Source: Nonomuraea coxensis DSM 45129
GTDB taxonomy: Bacteria > Actinomycetota > Actinomycetes > Streptosporangiales > Streptosporangiaceae
Length of the DNA stretch: 64,000 nucleotides
NCBI RefSeq assembly: GCF_019397265.1
Contig: NZ_CP068985.1
Location: forward strand, 3,266,501-3,330,500
Direction of reading: 5' to 3'
Position 1 is the first letter of the stretch. Each line of letters begins with the position of its first letter. The notes under the pieces were generated by a model, which worked only from the letters and a program-made list of their open reading frames with translations, was not told the origin of the DNA and made no database searches. The position numbers and the translations under genes are program-made. Below are positions 57,437 through 64,000 of this stretch, one piece after another.

Positions 57437-58102
57437 TCACCTCCGCAGCAGGACCGGCAGGACGGCCGCGGCCGCGAGCAGCACCGGGACGCCGGGCGGC
57501 AGGAACGGCGTGGCGCACAGCGCCATCGCGGCCCCGCCGGCCGCCAGCGCGCGCAGCTCGCGGCTCGCGCTCAGCCGGGGCCAGAGGATGGCGAGGAACG
57601 CGGCCGGCCCCACCACGTCCAGCCCGAACGCGCCGGGGTCGCCGAGGAACGCGGTGCCGTACGCGCCCGCGAGCGTCGTCAGGTTCCAGGCGATGTAGAG
57701 GCTGGCGAAGGTGACCAGGAAACCCGTGCGCGCCGACTCCCGGTCGGGCTGGGCGAGCGCGACGGCGGTGGTCTCGTCGATCACGCCGTGCGCGGCCAGC
57801 AGCCGCCGCGGGCCGCGTACCTGGAGCAGGTCGGCGAGGCGCAGGCCGTACAAGGTGTTGCGGCCGCCGAGCAGCAGCGCGCCGGCGACGGCGGCTATCG
57901 GGTCGCCGCCCGCGCCGACGGCGCCGGTCAGCGCGAACTGCGAGGCCCCCGTGAACGTCAGCAGGCTCAGCACGCACGCCTGCGGCACGCTCAGTCCCGC
58001 GGTGACGGCCGCGGCCCCGAAGGCGAGCCCGGACAGCCCCACGGCCAGCCCGACCCCCAGACCGTCCCGGACGGGGGCGGGACGATGTGTCGTTCCATCC
58101 AT
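57437..58102 (-). CDS. azlC: AzlC-family branched-chain amino acid exporter subunit
   Basis: 221 residues with about six to seven transmembrane helices. Family motifs are FGAAAVTAGLSVPQACVLSLLTFTGASQFALTG, GGRNTLYGL, HGVIDETTAVAL and the WNLTTLAGAYGTAFLGDPGAFGLD ending region. It exports branched-chain amino acids together with AzlD. TAACCT (58110-58115, minus) ends seven bases before ATG 58102, a leaderless promoter overlapping the end of the araC-type gene. An upstream in-frame start (58156) would lie inside that gene. Confidence 0.88.
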   Translation of the reverse strand: MDGTTHRPAPVRDGLGVGLAVGLSGLAFGAAAVTAGLSVPQACVLSLLTFTGASQFALTGAVGAGGDPIAAVAGALLLGGRNTLYGLRLADLLQVRGPRRLLAAHGVIDETTAVALAQPDRESARTGFLVTFASLYIAWNLTTLAGAYGTAFLGDPGAFGLDVVGPAAFLAILWPRLSASRELRALAAGGAAMALCATPFLPPGVPVLLAAAAVLPVLLRR

Positions 58103-58112
58103 GGCCAGGAGG

Positions 58113-58988
58113 TTATGTGCTGGGGTTTTTCTCCGTCTTGTACGTTCCTGCGGCACGTTGGTACGCGGCCGGCGGAACCCCCACGATGCGGCGGAAATGC
58201 CGGGTGAGATGCGCCTGGTCGGTGAACCCCACCTCGGCGGCCACCTGCGCCGGCCGTACGCCGTCCAGCAGCAGGCGGCGCGCGGTGCGTACGCGCAACG
58301 AGGTCAGGTAGGCGTGCGGCGGCAGCCCCGTCGCCTCCTTGAACGCCCGCAGCAGCCCGAACGGCCGCGCCCCCACCGCCGCGGCCAGCTCCTCCAGCGC
58401 GGGCGGGTCCACCAGGCTCTCGTGCAGCAGCTCCAGGGCCTCCCGCACGGCCCGGCCGCCCGCCGGCGACAACGGCCGCACCGGGCGGGGCGCGGCGTAG
58501 CGGGTCAGCAGCCGGGCGAACATCGTCCGGCTCAGCGTCGAGGCGGCCAGCGCGTCGCCCCGCTCGGCCGCCTGGTGGGCCCGCGCCAGCAGCGCCGCCA
58601 CCGCGTCGTCGCGTACGACCTGGCGCGGGAAGTGCGGCGTCGCGAAGGGGGCGCGAAGCTCGGTCGCGATCGAGGTCAGCGCCTCGATCGACGGGTACAG
58701 CATCCGGTACGACCAGCCCTCCGGCGTGCCCGCCTGGCCGGTGTGCACCGACTCGGGGTTGACCAGCACCAGCTCGCCCGCGCCCGCCCGGTGCGTGGTG
58801 CCCCGGTAGTCGAACTCCTCCACGCCCGTGACGATCACGCCGATCGCGTAGCCGTCGTGGACGTGACGGGAGAAACGGTGGGTGACGTAGCGGGCCTTGA
58901 GCAGGTCCGTCTCCGGCACCGCGGGGTGCCGCCAGAAATGGGCTAGCTCTTTCACGCCTGGTCTCTGCTCACGGGTACGGGCCTTCAC
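58113..58988 (-). CDS. AraC-family transcriptional regulator
   Basis: 291 residues. An N-terminal cupin-type AraC binding domain (VTHRFSRHVHDGYAIGVIVTGVEEFDYRG..., GAGELVLVNPESVHTGQ) precedes a C-terminal double helix-turn-helix (LEELAAAVGARPFGLLRAFKEATGLPPHAYLTSLRVRTARRLLLDGVRPAQVAAEVGFTDQAHLTRHFRRIVGVPPAAYQR). It lies directly before azlCD, so regulation of the exporter is likely, as in many genomes with this pair. The GTG 58988 overlaps the upstream kinase stop (GTGA); GTG 58955 is a possible shorter start. Confidence 0.92.
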   Translation of the reverse strand: MKARTREQRPGVKELAHFWRHPAVPETDLLKARYVTHRFSRHVHDGYAIGVIVTGVEEFDYRGTTHRAGAGELVLVNPESVHTGQAGTPEGWSYRMLYPSIEALTSIATELRAPFATPHFPRQVVRDDAVAALLARAHQAAERGDALAASTLSRTMFARLLTRYAAPRPVRPLSPAGGRAVREALELLHESLVDPPALEELAAAVGARPFGLLRAFKEATGLPPHAYLTSLRVRTARRLLLDGVRPAQVAAEVGFTDQAHLTRHFRRIVGVPPAAYQRAAGTYKTEKNPST

Positions 58989-60697
58989 CGGGGACGGAAG
59001 GTCCTCACGAAGGCGTCGAAGTAGTGACGGTCGCGGGCCCAGCGGGAGTCGAGGGTCTCCCAGTAGAGCGCGAACGGGCGGCCGTCGGCGGTGTGGAAGC
59101 CGCGGTTGACGACGTGGATGAGGCTCCCGGAGCGGGTCCGGGTGAACTCCCAGTCGGCGGCCTCACGTCCAAGGTACCTGACGCCGGTGATGCCGATGCG
59201 CGTGTAGTCGCTGAACTCGCCCTTGGCGCGGATCTCCCGCTCAAGGCCCAGCCAGTGGCTCTTCGGGTCCCGCCAGGGGATGTCGGGGACGGTCCACTCG
59301 ACGATCATCGCGCCGGGGGTGCCGGGGCCCGTGAGGCGGATGCTGTCCCTCGTGGGGTTCTTCGTGGCCCGCCAGCCCTTGGGGAGGCCGATGGTGAATC
59401 CGCCGGCCGCGCTGGTGAGCGTACGCCAGCCCGCGGGGAGGGGGCGGGTGGTGGGGGCCGATGAGGGGGTGGCGGACGGCGTCGGCTCGGCCGGTCCGGT
59501 CGCCGCCGGATCGGTCGTTGTCGGTTCGGTCGCCGTCGGTCCAGACGTCGCCGGGTCCGCCGCTGGGTCCGTCGCCGGGGAGGACGTCTGAGGGGACGCC
59601 GAGCGGTCGTACAGCAGCCAGCCGCCCGCGCCGACCCCGCCGAGCACCGCCAGCGCGGCCACGACGGCCGCGACGCCGGCCAGCGGCGCCCAGCCGCGCC
59701 GGCGCCGCTGCTCCGGCACCGTGACATGAGCCGGACCCGGCGCCCGCGTCGAGTACGGCCCGCCCGAGGAGCCGGAGAACTGATCAGGGGACTGACCGAA
59801 GGGCTGCCCGGAGGGGCCGGGGAACTGGCCGGAGGGGCCGGGGAACTGGCTGGGGGAGGGTGGTGTGGGGCCGGGGGAGGGGGCGGCGGGAAGCGGGTGG
59901 GTGGTGGCGAGCTCGTGCAGCAGGCGCGCCGCCTCTCCGGCGGGCAGGCGTCCGGCCGGGTCCCGGTGCAGCAGCCCCATGACGACCGGCGTCAACGCCC
60001 CCGCCCGCCGCGGCGGCTCAGGCTGGTCGCGCAGCACCGCCGCCACGGTCGCCGCCCACGAGTCGCGCTTGAACGGCGGCTCGCCCTCGACCGCCGCGTA
60101 CAGCGTCGCGCCCAGGGACCACAGATCGGACTCCGGCCGCGCGGGCTCGCCGTTCAGCCGCTCAGGCGGCATGTACGCGGGCGTGCCCACCAGCCCGCCG
60201 GTCGCGGTCAGCCCGGCCTCGGCCTCCAGCGAGGCGATGCCGAAGTCGGTCAGCACCACCCGCCCGTCGTCGGCCAGCAGCACGTTCTCCGGTTTGACGT
60301 CGCGGTGCAGCACCCCGGTCGCGTGCGCGGCCCGCAGCGCGTCCAGCACCCGGCCGCCGATCACCGCCACCTGGCCGACCGGCAGCGGCCCCTGCTCGCG
60401 CACCACCTGCGCGAGCGAGCGCGAGCGTACGAGCTGCATCACGATCCACGGCCGGCCGTCCTCCTCGACCACGTCGTGGACGACCACCACCGACGGGTGG
60501 TCCAGGCGGCCCGCCGCCCTGGCCTCCCTGATGGTGCGCCGGTTGAGCTCGGCCCGCCGCTCGTCGCCGACGCCGGCGTACCGGACCTCCTTGACCGCCA
60601 CCGTGCGGTCCAGCAGTTCGTCGTAGGCCCGCCACACCACGCCCATGCCGCCCTCCCCGAGCGGTTCGAGCAGACGGTAGCGGTTGGCGACGAGCAC
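58985..60697 (-). CDS. Receptor-type Ser/Thr protein kinase with extracytoplasmic domain (second)
   Basis: 570 residues. The kinase domain has GEGGMGVVWRAYD, VAVKEV, HRDVKPENVLL, LTDFGIASLE and DLWSLGATLYAAVEG. A Pro/Ser/Gln-rich linker with repeated QFPGPSG units (about residues 278-300), a transmembrane helix (about 340-362) and a Thr/Pro/Ala-rich stalk follow. The outer domain of about 145 residues contains GFTIGLPKGWRA, EAADWEF, VVNRGFHTADGRPFALYWETLDS and FDAFVRTFRP. This domain is clearly homologous to that of the neighbouring kinase at 60708-62507. It overlaps the AraC-type gene by four bases. Confidence 0.93.
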   Translation of the reverse strand: MLVANRYRLLEPLGEGGMGVVWRAYDELLDRTVAVKEVRYAGVGDERRAELNRRTIREARAAGRLDHPSVVVVHDVVEEDGRPWIVMQLVRSRSLAQVVREQGPLPVGQVAVIGGRVLDALRAAHATGVLHRDVKPENVLLADDGRVVLTDFGIASLEAEAGLTATGGLVGTPAYMPPERLNGEPARPESDLWSLGATLYAAVEGEPPFKRDSWAATVAAVLRDQPEPPRRAGALTPVVMGLLHRDPAGRLPAGEAARLLHELATTHPLPAAPSPGPTPPSPSQFPGPSGQFPGPSGQPFGQSPDQFSGSSGGPYSTRAPGPAHVTVPEQRRRRGWAPLAGVAAVVAALAVLGGVGAGGWLLYDRSASPQTSSPATDPAADPATSGPTATEPTTTDPAATGPAEPTPSATPSSAPTTRPLPAGWRTLTSAAGGFTIGLPKGWRATKNPTRDSIRLTGPGTPGAMIVEWTVPDIPWRDPKSHWLGLEREIRAKGEFSDYTRIGITGVRYLGREAADWEFTRTRSGSLIHVVNRGFHTADGRPFALYWETLDSRWARDRHYFDAFVRTFRPR

Positions 60698-60707
60698 GGC
60701 GGGAAGC

Positions 60708-62507
60708 CTACTTGGCCGGTTTGAACGACGCGCAGAACCCTTCGAAGAAGCGGTAGTCGGCCTTCCAGTGGCTGCTCAGCGTGTGCCAGTAGATGGCGTA
60801 CGCCCGCCCGTTGTCGGTGACGAAGCCCCGGTTGCGCACCCGCGTCTTGCCGGTGTTGGTGTTCCAGGTGAAGTCCCAGTCGGCGGCGGACTTCTGGTAG
60901 TCGACGCGCTTGATGTCGAGCTTCTTGTAGCCGCCGAAGTTGTGCTTCAGCACCGGCTCCTGCTTCTTCCAGTCCTTGTACGGGTCCTTGCCCGGCTTGG
61001 CGGCCTCCTCGACCATGACGTACGCGTTGGACGCCGCCCCCGGGCCCTTGAACTTGACCTGGAGCCCGCTCCGGTCCCACACGTCCCAGCCGGGAGGCAG
61101 GCCGATGGTGAAGCCCATCTTCTTGTCCTTGTACCACTTCCAGCCCTTGGGCAGCGCGGCCTCGGCGCTCTTGCCCTCGCTCGGGCTCGGCGACTCGCTC
61201 GGCGTGGCCGTGGGGCTCGGTGTGGCGCTCGGTGTGGCGGAGGCGTCGGGCGACCCGCCGTCCGACGGCGTGCCGTCGCTCGCGGCGGGCGAGGACGGCG
61301 GGGACGCCGCGGTGCTCACGCCCGCCGTGGAGGCGCCGGCGTCGCGTGGGTCGTCGCCGGGGCCGGAACGCAGGCCGAGGTAGCCGGCCACGCCCGCGAC
61401 GAGCAGGACCGCGAGGGCCGCCGCGATGACCGGGCCGGGCCGCCGCTGGGGCGACGGCGCGACCGTGTTCGCAGTGGATTCCGCGGGCGGCTTCGGTCCG
61501 CCGGTGACCGGGGTGAGCCGGGCGCCCGTCTCGGGCGGCGTCGCGGCCGCGGGCAGGAGGTTGGGATCGGTGGGGGTGTCGTCCTCGGCGGGCGGCTTCG
61601 GCTGGTACGGCTGCCTGCGCGCCCGGGCCGGCTTCGCCGGCGGCGTGGTCGCCGCGGCCGGGAACTGCGCGGTCGCCGCCGGGCTCGCCTGCGCGATCGC
61701 CCGGCGCAGCATGCGCTCGGCCTCGTCGTACGTCAGCCGCTGCACCGGCTCCTTGGCCAGCAGCCCGGCGATCACGTCGGCGAGCGGCCCCGCGTTCGGG
61801 GCGGGGTCGGGCTCGTCGGTCAGCACGGCGTGCATGGTCGCCAGCGCCATGCCGCGCTCGTGCGGCGAGCGGCCCTCCACCGCCGTGTAGAGGGTGGCGC
61901 CCAGCGACCACAGGTCGGACTCGCGCCGCGCGGGCAGCCCCTTCAGCCGTTCGGGGGCGATGAACGCCGGCGTGCCCGCCAGGCCCGTCACCGTGAGCTG
62001 CGTCTCGGTCTCCAGCGTGGCGATGCCGAAGTCGGTGAGCACCACGCGGCCGTCGTCGGCCAGCAGCACGTTCTCCGGTTTGACGTCGCGGTGCAGCACG
62101 CCCGCCTCGTGCGCCCGGTGCAGCGCGTCGAGCACGGCGATGCCGATCTCGGCCACCCGCTTGGGGGGCAGCGGCCCCTCCTGCTTGATGACCGCCCCCA
62201 GCGAGCGCGACTGCACGAGCTGCATGACGATCCAGGGACGGTCGTCCTCCTCGATCACGTCGTGCACGACGATCACGTTGGGATGCTCGAATCTGGCCGC
62301 CGCCCTCGCCTCACGCATCGTGCGCCGGTTCAGGAGCTGCACTTCCTCGCCCAGGGCGGCCGCGTAGCGGACCTCCTTGACCGCGACGGTGCGGTCGAGC
62401 AGCTCGTCGTGGGCTCGCCAGACGATGCCCATCCCGCCCCGGCCGATGATCTCCTGCAGCTGGTAGCGGCCGGCGATGCGACGTCCTGCCTGCTTACGAT
62501 CCGACAT
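60708..62507 (-). CDS. Receptor-type Ser/Thr protein kinase with extracytoplasmic domain (third)
   Basis: 599 residues from ATG 62507 (an ATG at 62537 would add ten). The kinase domain has GRGGMGIVWRAHD, VAVKEV, HRDVKPENVLL, LTDFGIATLE, GTPAFIAPERL and DLWSLGATLYTAVEG. A Pro/Ala/Thr-rich linker, a transmembrane helix (about 358-378) and a Ser/Pro/Thr stalk lead to an outer domain with GFTIGLPPGWDVW, SAADWDFTW, RVRNRGFVTDNGRAYAIYWHTLSS and FFEGFCASFKP. It is the paralogue of the next kinase gene, ten bases downstream, and the two are probably co-transcribed. The GAGGGAGGG at 62519-62527 may be an SD for either start. Confidence 0.93.
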   Translation of the reverse strand: MSDRKQAGRRIAGRYQLQEIIGRGGMGIVWRAHDELLDRTVAVKEVRYAAALGEEVQLLNRRTMREARAAARFEHPNVIVVHDVIEEDDRPWIVMQLVQSRSLGAVIKQEGPLPPKRVAEIGIAVLDALHRAHEAGVLHRDVKPENVLLADDGRVVLTDFGIATLETETQLTVTGLAGTPAFIAPERLKGLPARRESDLWSLGATLYTAVEGRSPHERGMALATMHAVLTDEPDPAPNAGPLADVIAGLLAKEPVQRLTYDEAERMLRRAIAQASPAATAQFPAAATTPPAKPARARRQPYQPKPPAEDDTPTDPNLLPAAATPPETGARLTPVTGGPKPPAESTANTVAPSPQRRPGPVIAAALAVLLVAGVAGYLGLRSGPGDDPRDAGASTAGVSTAASPPSSPAASDGTPSDGGSPDASATPSATPSPTATPSESPSPSEGKSAEAALPKGWKWYKDKKMGFTIGLPPGWDVWDRSGLQVKFKGPGAASNAYVMVEEAAKPGKDPYKDWKKQEPVLKHNFGGYKKLDIKRVDYQKSAADWDFTWNTNTGKTRVRNRGFVTDNGRAYAIYWHTLSSHWKADYRFFEGFCASFKPAK

Positions 62508-62640
62508 CAACGGCCTCAAACCCTCCCTCTCGGCCAAGAAATACTCCCATAGCGGGGGATCATCGGCGACTCGCGCGAAGGACAGTCCGTCATGCGAGAA
62601 GGGCCGTCCAGCAGGTGAGAGCAGGGTGTAGGCTGCTCAC

Positions 62641-62697
62641 ATGACTTGTCGCCAGGTGTTTAGCGAGCCGGTTCCGGGAGGGCCGGTCGGCAGCTAG
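62641..62697 (+). CDS. Leaderless 18-codon leader ORF
   Basis: ATG 62641 to TAG 62697 encodes MTCRQVFSEPVPGGPVGS. TAGGCT at 62629-62634 ends six bases before the ATG, the same leaderless layout as at genes elsewhere in the window. A rare TTT Phe codon is the seventh. The strong terminator at 62720-62752 begins 23 bases after the stop, and the chorismate mutase-fusion gene follows, so the ORF may be an attenuation leader peptide for an aromatic pathway gene. It has no Trp or Tyr and only one Phe, which weakens a classical attenuation model. Cys-3 is the other notable codon. Confidence 0.5.
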   Translation: MTCRQVFSEPVPGGPVGS

Positions 62698-62719
62698 CGA
62701 CCACCTGGAGCCGGCACGA

Positions 62720-62752
62720 GGCAGAGACGCACCCGTCTCTGCCTTTTGTTTT
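62720..62752 (+). terminator. Intrinsic terminator with U-tract in the leader of the chorismate mutase gene
   Basis: GGCAGAGACG (62720-62729) pairs exactly with CGTCTCTGCC (62734-62743), followed by TTTTGTTTT (62744-62752). It is the only textbook U-tract terminator in this GC-rich window. An outer pairing GGAGCCGGC (62707-62715) with GCCGGCTCC (62756-62764) encloses the whole terminator and could be an alternative or extended fold. It stands between the leaderless ORF and the gene at 62810, so it probably attenuates transcription into that gene. The divergent kinase gene excludes it as a terminator for a plus-strand gene upstream. Confidence 0.85.
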
Positions 62753-62809
62753 CCCGCCGGCTCCTGCCCGCATGGCGCGTGGGCCGGCCCGTGCAGAGAG
62801 GGTTCGGTC

Positions 62810-63862
62810 ATGTCGTCGACGTTGGAACGGCACGCGGTGGCGGTCGGGGAGCTGCTGGTGGGCGAGGGGCCCGCCGTGGTGATCGGTGACCGGGTGAGCC
62901 TGCGGGCGCACCCGGCGGAGGCGGACGCGCACGAGGTGCTCCGGGGAGCCCGCGGGCGTCCTGAAGGCGTTCGGGGAGACGCCCGGGTGGGCGTGGAGGT
63001 CGGTGAACGGGCCGCGGCGGTGCTCGCCGAGCCGCGCACCGCCGCCGACCTGCCGGCCGTCGCCTCGCTCGCGGACGCGGTCGTGGTGGGGGCGGCGTGG
63101 ACGCGCGACATCCCGCTCGTCCGGGCGGCGGCGGGCCTCGGGCTGCCGGTCGTCGTCGAACGGCGGGCGGGCGCGCCGCTGGAGGAGTGGCTCGGGCTCG
63201 CGGACTACTGCGCCCTGGAGGGCGACGGGCGGGTCATCCTGTGCGAGCGCGGGCCGCTCGACCTCGGGCTGCTGCGCGCGGCCCGTACGGCGTCGGGACG
63301 GCCGGTGCTGGCCGACGTCTCCGCCGACCCCGGCCTGTCCGCGGCCGCGGTCGCCGCCGGCGCCGACGGTCTCGTCGTGCACGCCCCCGCCCGCCTCCGC
63401 GCCGCCCCGGCCCTCCCGTACGGGACGCCGCCCGCTCCGCGCGGGCACGCCGTCCCGGCTCCTTCGTACGGTGACGTCCTCCAAGAGGCCGGGCGGGGCG
63501 CGCCGGACGCGGAGGTGGAGGCGTTGACGGCGTGGCGGGTGGCCGAGGAGGCCGTGACGGTCGTGGGGGCGCTGCTGCGGCCCGAGTCGCCCGCGACGAT
63601 CCCCGAGTGCCGGGCCGCCATCGACCGCGTGGACGCCGCCCTGGCCACCCTCCTCGAACGGCGTGCCGCCCTCGCGGGCACCGTCCAGCGCCTCAAGCCC
63701 GTCGGCGGCTTCGCCGGGCGCGACCTCGCCAGGGAACGCGCCCTGGTGGCCCGCATGGCGCTGCGCGCCCCGTCACTCGGCGAGGCCCGGCTGGCCCCCG
63801 TCATGAACGCCGTCATCGAGGCCGGCCTCCACCTGGCCGAAGAACACGCCCCCCGCCACTGA
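62810..63862 (+). CDS. Chorismate mutase fused to a degenerate DAHP-synthase-like domain
   Basis: 350 residues. The C-terminal 85 are an AroQ-type chorismate mutase: IPECRAAIDRVDAALATLLERRAALAGTVQRLKPVGGFAGRDLARERALVARM. It turns chorismate into prephenate for Phe/Tyr. The first 240 residues align with type Ib DAHP synthases over ADAVVVGAAWTRDIPLVRAAA, the EEWLGLADYCALEGDGRVILCERG stretch and AVAAGADGLVVHAPAR. Catalytic residues are lost: the KRG loop lysine reads VERR, the metal His after VD reads ADVSADPG, and no GPC or KPR motif is seen. It is probably non-catalytic there, perhaps a regulatory partner of a true DAHP synthase. GAGAGGG before ATG 62810 is the SD. Confidence 0.75.
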   Translation: MSSTLERHAVAVGELLVGEGPAVVIGDRVSLRAHPAEADAHEVLRGARGRPEGVRGDARVGVEVGERAAAVLAEPRTAADLPAVASLADAVVVGAAWTRDIPLVRAAAGLGLPVVVERRAGAPLEEWLGLADYCALEGDGRVILCERGPLDLGLLRAARTASGRPVLADVSADPGLSAAAVAAGADGLVVHAPARLRAAPALPYGTPPAPRGHAVPAPSYGDVLQEAGRGAPDAEVEALTAWRVAEEAVTVVGALLRPESPATIPECRAAIDRVDAALATLLERRAALAGTVQRLKPVGGFAGRDLARERALVARMALRAPSLGEARLAPVMNAVIEAGLHLAEEHAPRH

Positions 63863-63888
63863 CCCCCTCCACCCGCCGCCCGGCGCGG

Positions 63889-64000
63889 TCAGGGGGTGGT
63901 GGTGAGGCGGTAGTTGCCGAGAGGGCGGCCCGGGCCCGCGGCGATCTGCTCGCTGATCAGCTCGGCGAAGCGCCGGTAGCCCTCGCCCGTCGGGTGATAG
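63889..64000 (-). CDS. SGNH/GDSL-hydrolase-like protein, 3' end only
   Basis: The minus strand reads in frame to a TGA at 63889-63891. The last codons give YHPTGEGYRRFAELISEQIAAG followed by a short tail. The HPTGxGY segment matches block V of SGNH/GDSL esterases, where the His belongs to the catalytic triad. The rest lies beyond the window. It converges with the chorismate mutase gene; an AGGGGG/CCCCCT pairing (63863-63897) could form a weak shared terminator. Confidence 0.6.
   Translation of the reverse strand, partial: YHPTGEGYRRFAELISEQIAAGPGRPLGNYRLTTTP

Noticed and set aside
62590..63484. Minus-strand open frames opposite the chorismate mutase fusion
   Set aside because: They are antisense shadows; the plus-strand frame has SD, AroQ motifs and DAHPS-like blocks.

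Overview
The window is very GC-rich DNA with GTG starts, short SD sequences, many leaderless promoters (TANNNT 6-7 bases before the start codon), an F420-type oxidoreductase and a meso-DAP-type MurE. It lacks ftsA and has the order mraY-murD-ftsW-murG-murC-ftsQ-ftsZ-yggS-sepF-yggT-divIVA. This points to an actinomycete, most likely of the Streptosporangiaceae (Nonomuraea-like); the genus is inference.

Layout. 1-1056: the 3' end of rpe and an MpaB-family oxygenase. 1135-6801: a riboflavin operon behind an FMN riboswitch (ribD-ribE-ribM-ribBA-ribH), in which a TnpB-only IS200/IS605-type element sits antisense between ribBA and ribH. 6898-11073: a PH-domain membrane protein and a MoxR/CoxE/XdhC/MocA set of molybdo-hydroxylase maturation genes without structural genes. 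11070-13090: an exported-type endonuclease/exonuclease/phosphatase and an F420-dependent oxidoreductase. 13105-15600: a second IS200/IS605 element (dead tnpA, intact tnpB) next to a truncated symporter. 15708-23127: a membrane protein, a membrane-anchored pseudokinase, an M24 peptidase, efp-nusB, a methyltransferase, a dinB with an SOS-like box, and a DUF3040 protein. A 23-bp perfect hairpin separates this from the convergent MoxR-DUF58-transglutaminase operon (28028-23254, minus).

28415-47856 is the division and cell-wall cluster. It starts at a promoter carrying four 10-bp-spaced MraZ boxes and runs through mraZ, rsmH, ftsL, ftsI, murE, murF, mraY, murD, ftsW, murG, murC, ftsQ, ftsZ, yggS, sepF, yggT and divIVA, mostly with 4-bp start/stop overlaps. 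These genes make UDP-MurNAc-pentapeptide and lipid II and assemble the septal ring. Next come an unusual membrane protein with two Ada-like zinc modules (47898-49763), then ileS on the minus strand with a T-box leader, a DksA/TraR-type protein, lspA and an RluD-type pseudouridine synthase.

55462-62507 (minus) holds three receptor-type Ser/Thr kinases, two of which share a paralogous extracytoplasmic domain. Between them lie azlCD and an AraC-family regulator. On the plus strand, a leaderless 18-codon ORF and a strong U-tract terminator precede a chorismate mutase fused to a catalytically degenerate DAHP-synthase-like domain. The window ends in the 3' end of a minus-strand SGNH-hydrolase-like gene.

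Most novel-looking items: the degenerate DAHPS-chorismate mutase with its attenuator-like leader; the membrane protein with paired zinc modules; the TnpB element inside the rib operon; the inverted-repeat cluster upstream of ftsZ; and the kinase-domain protein lacking all catalytic residues.
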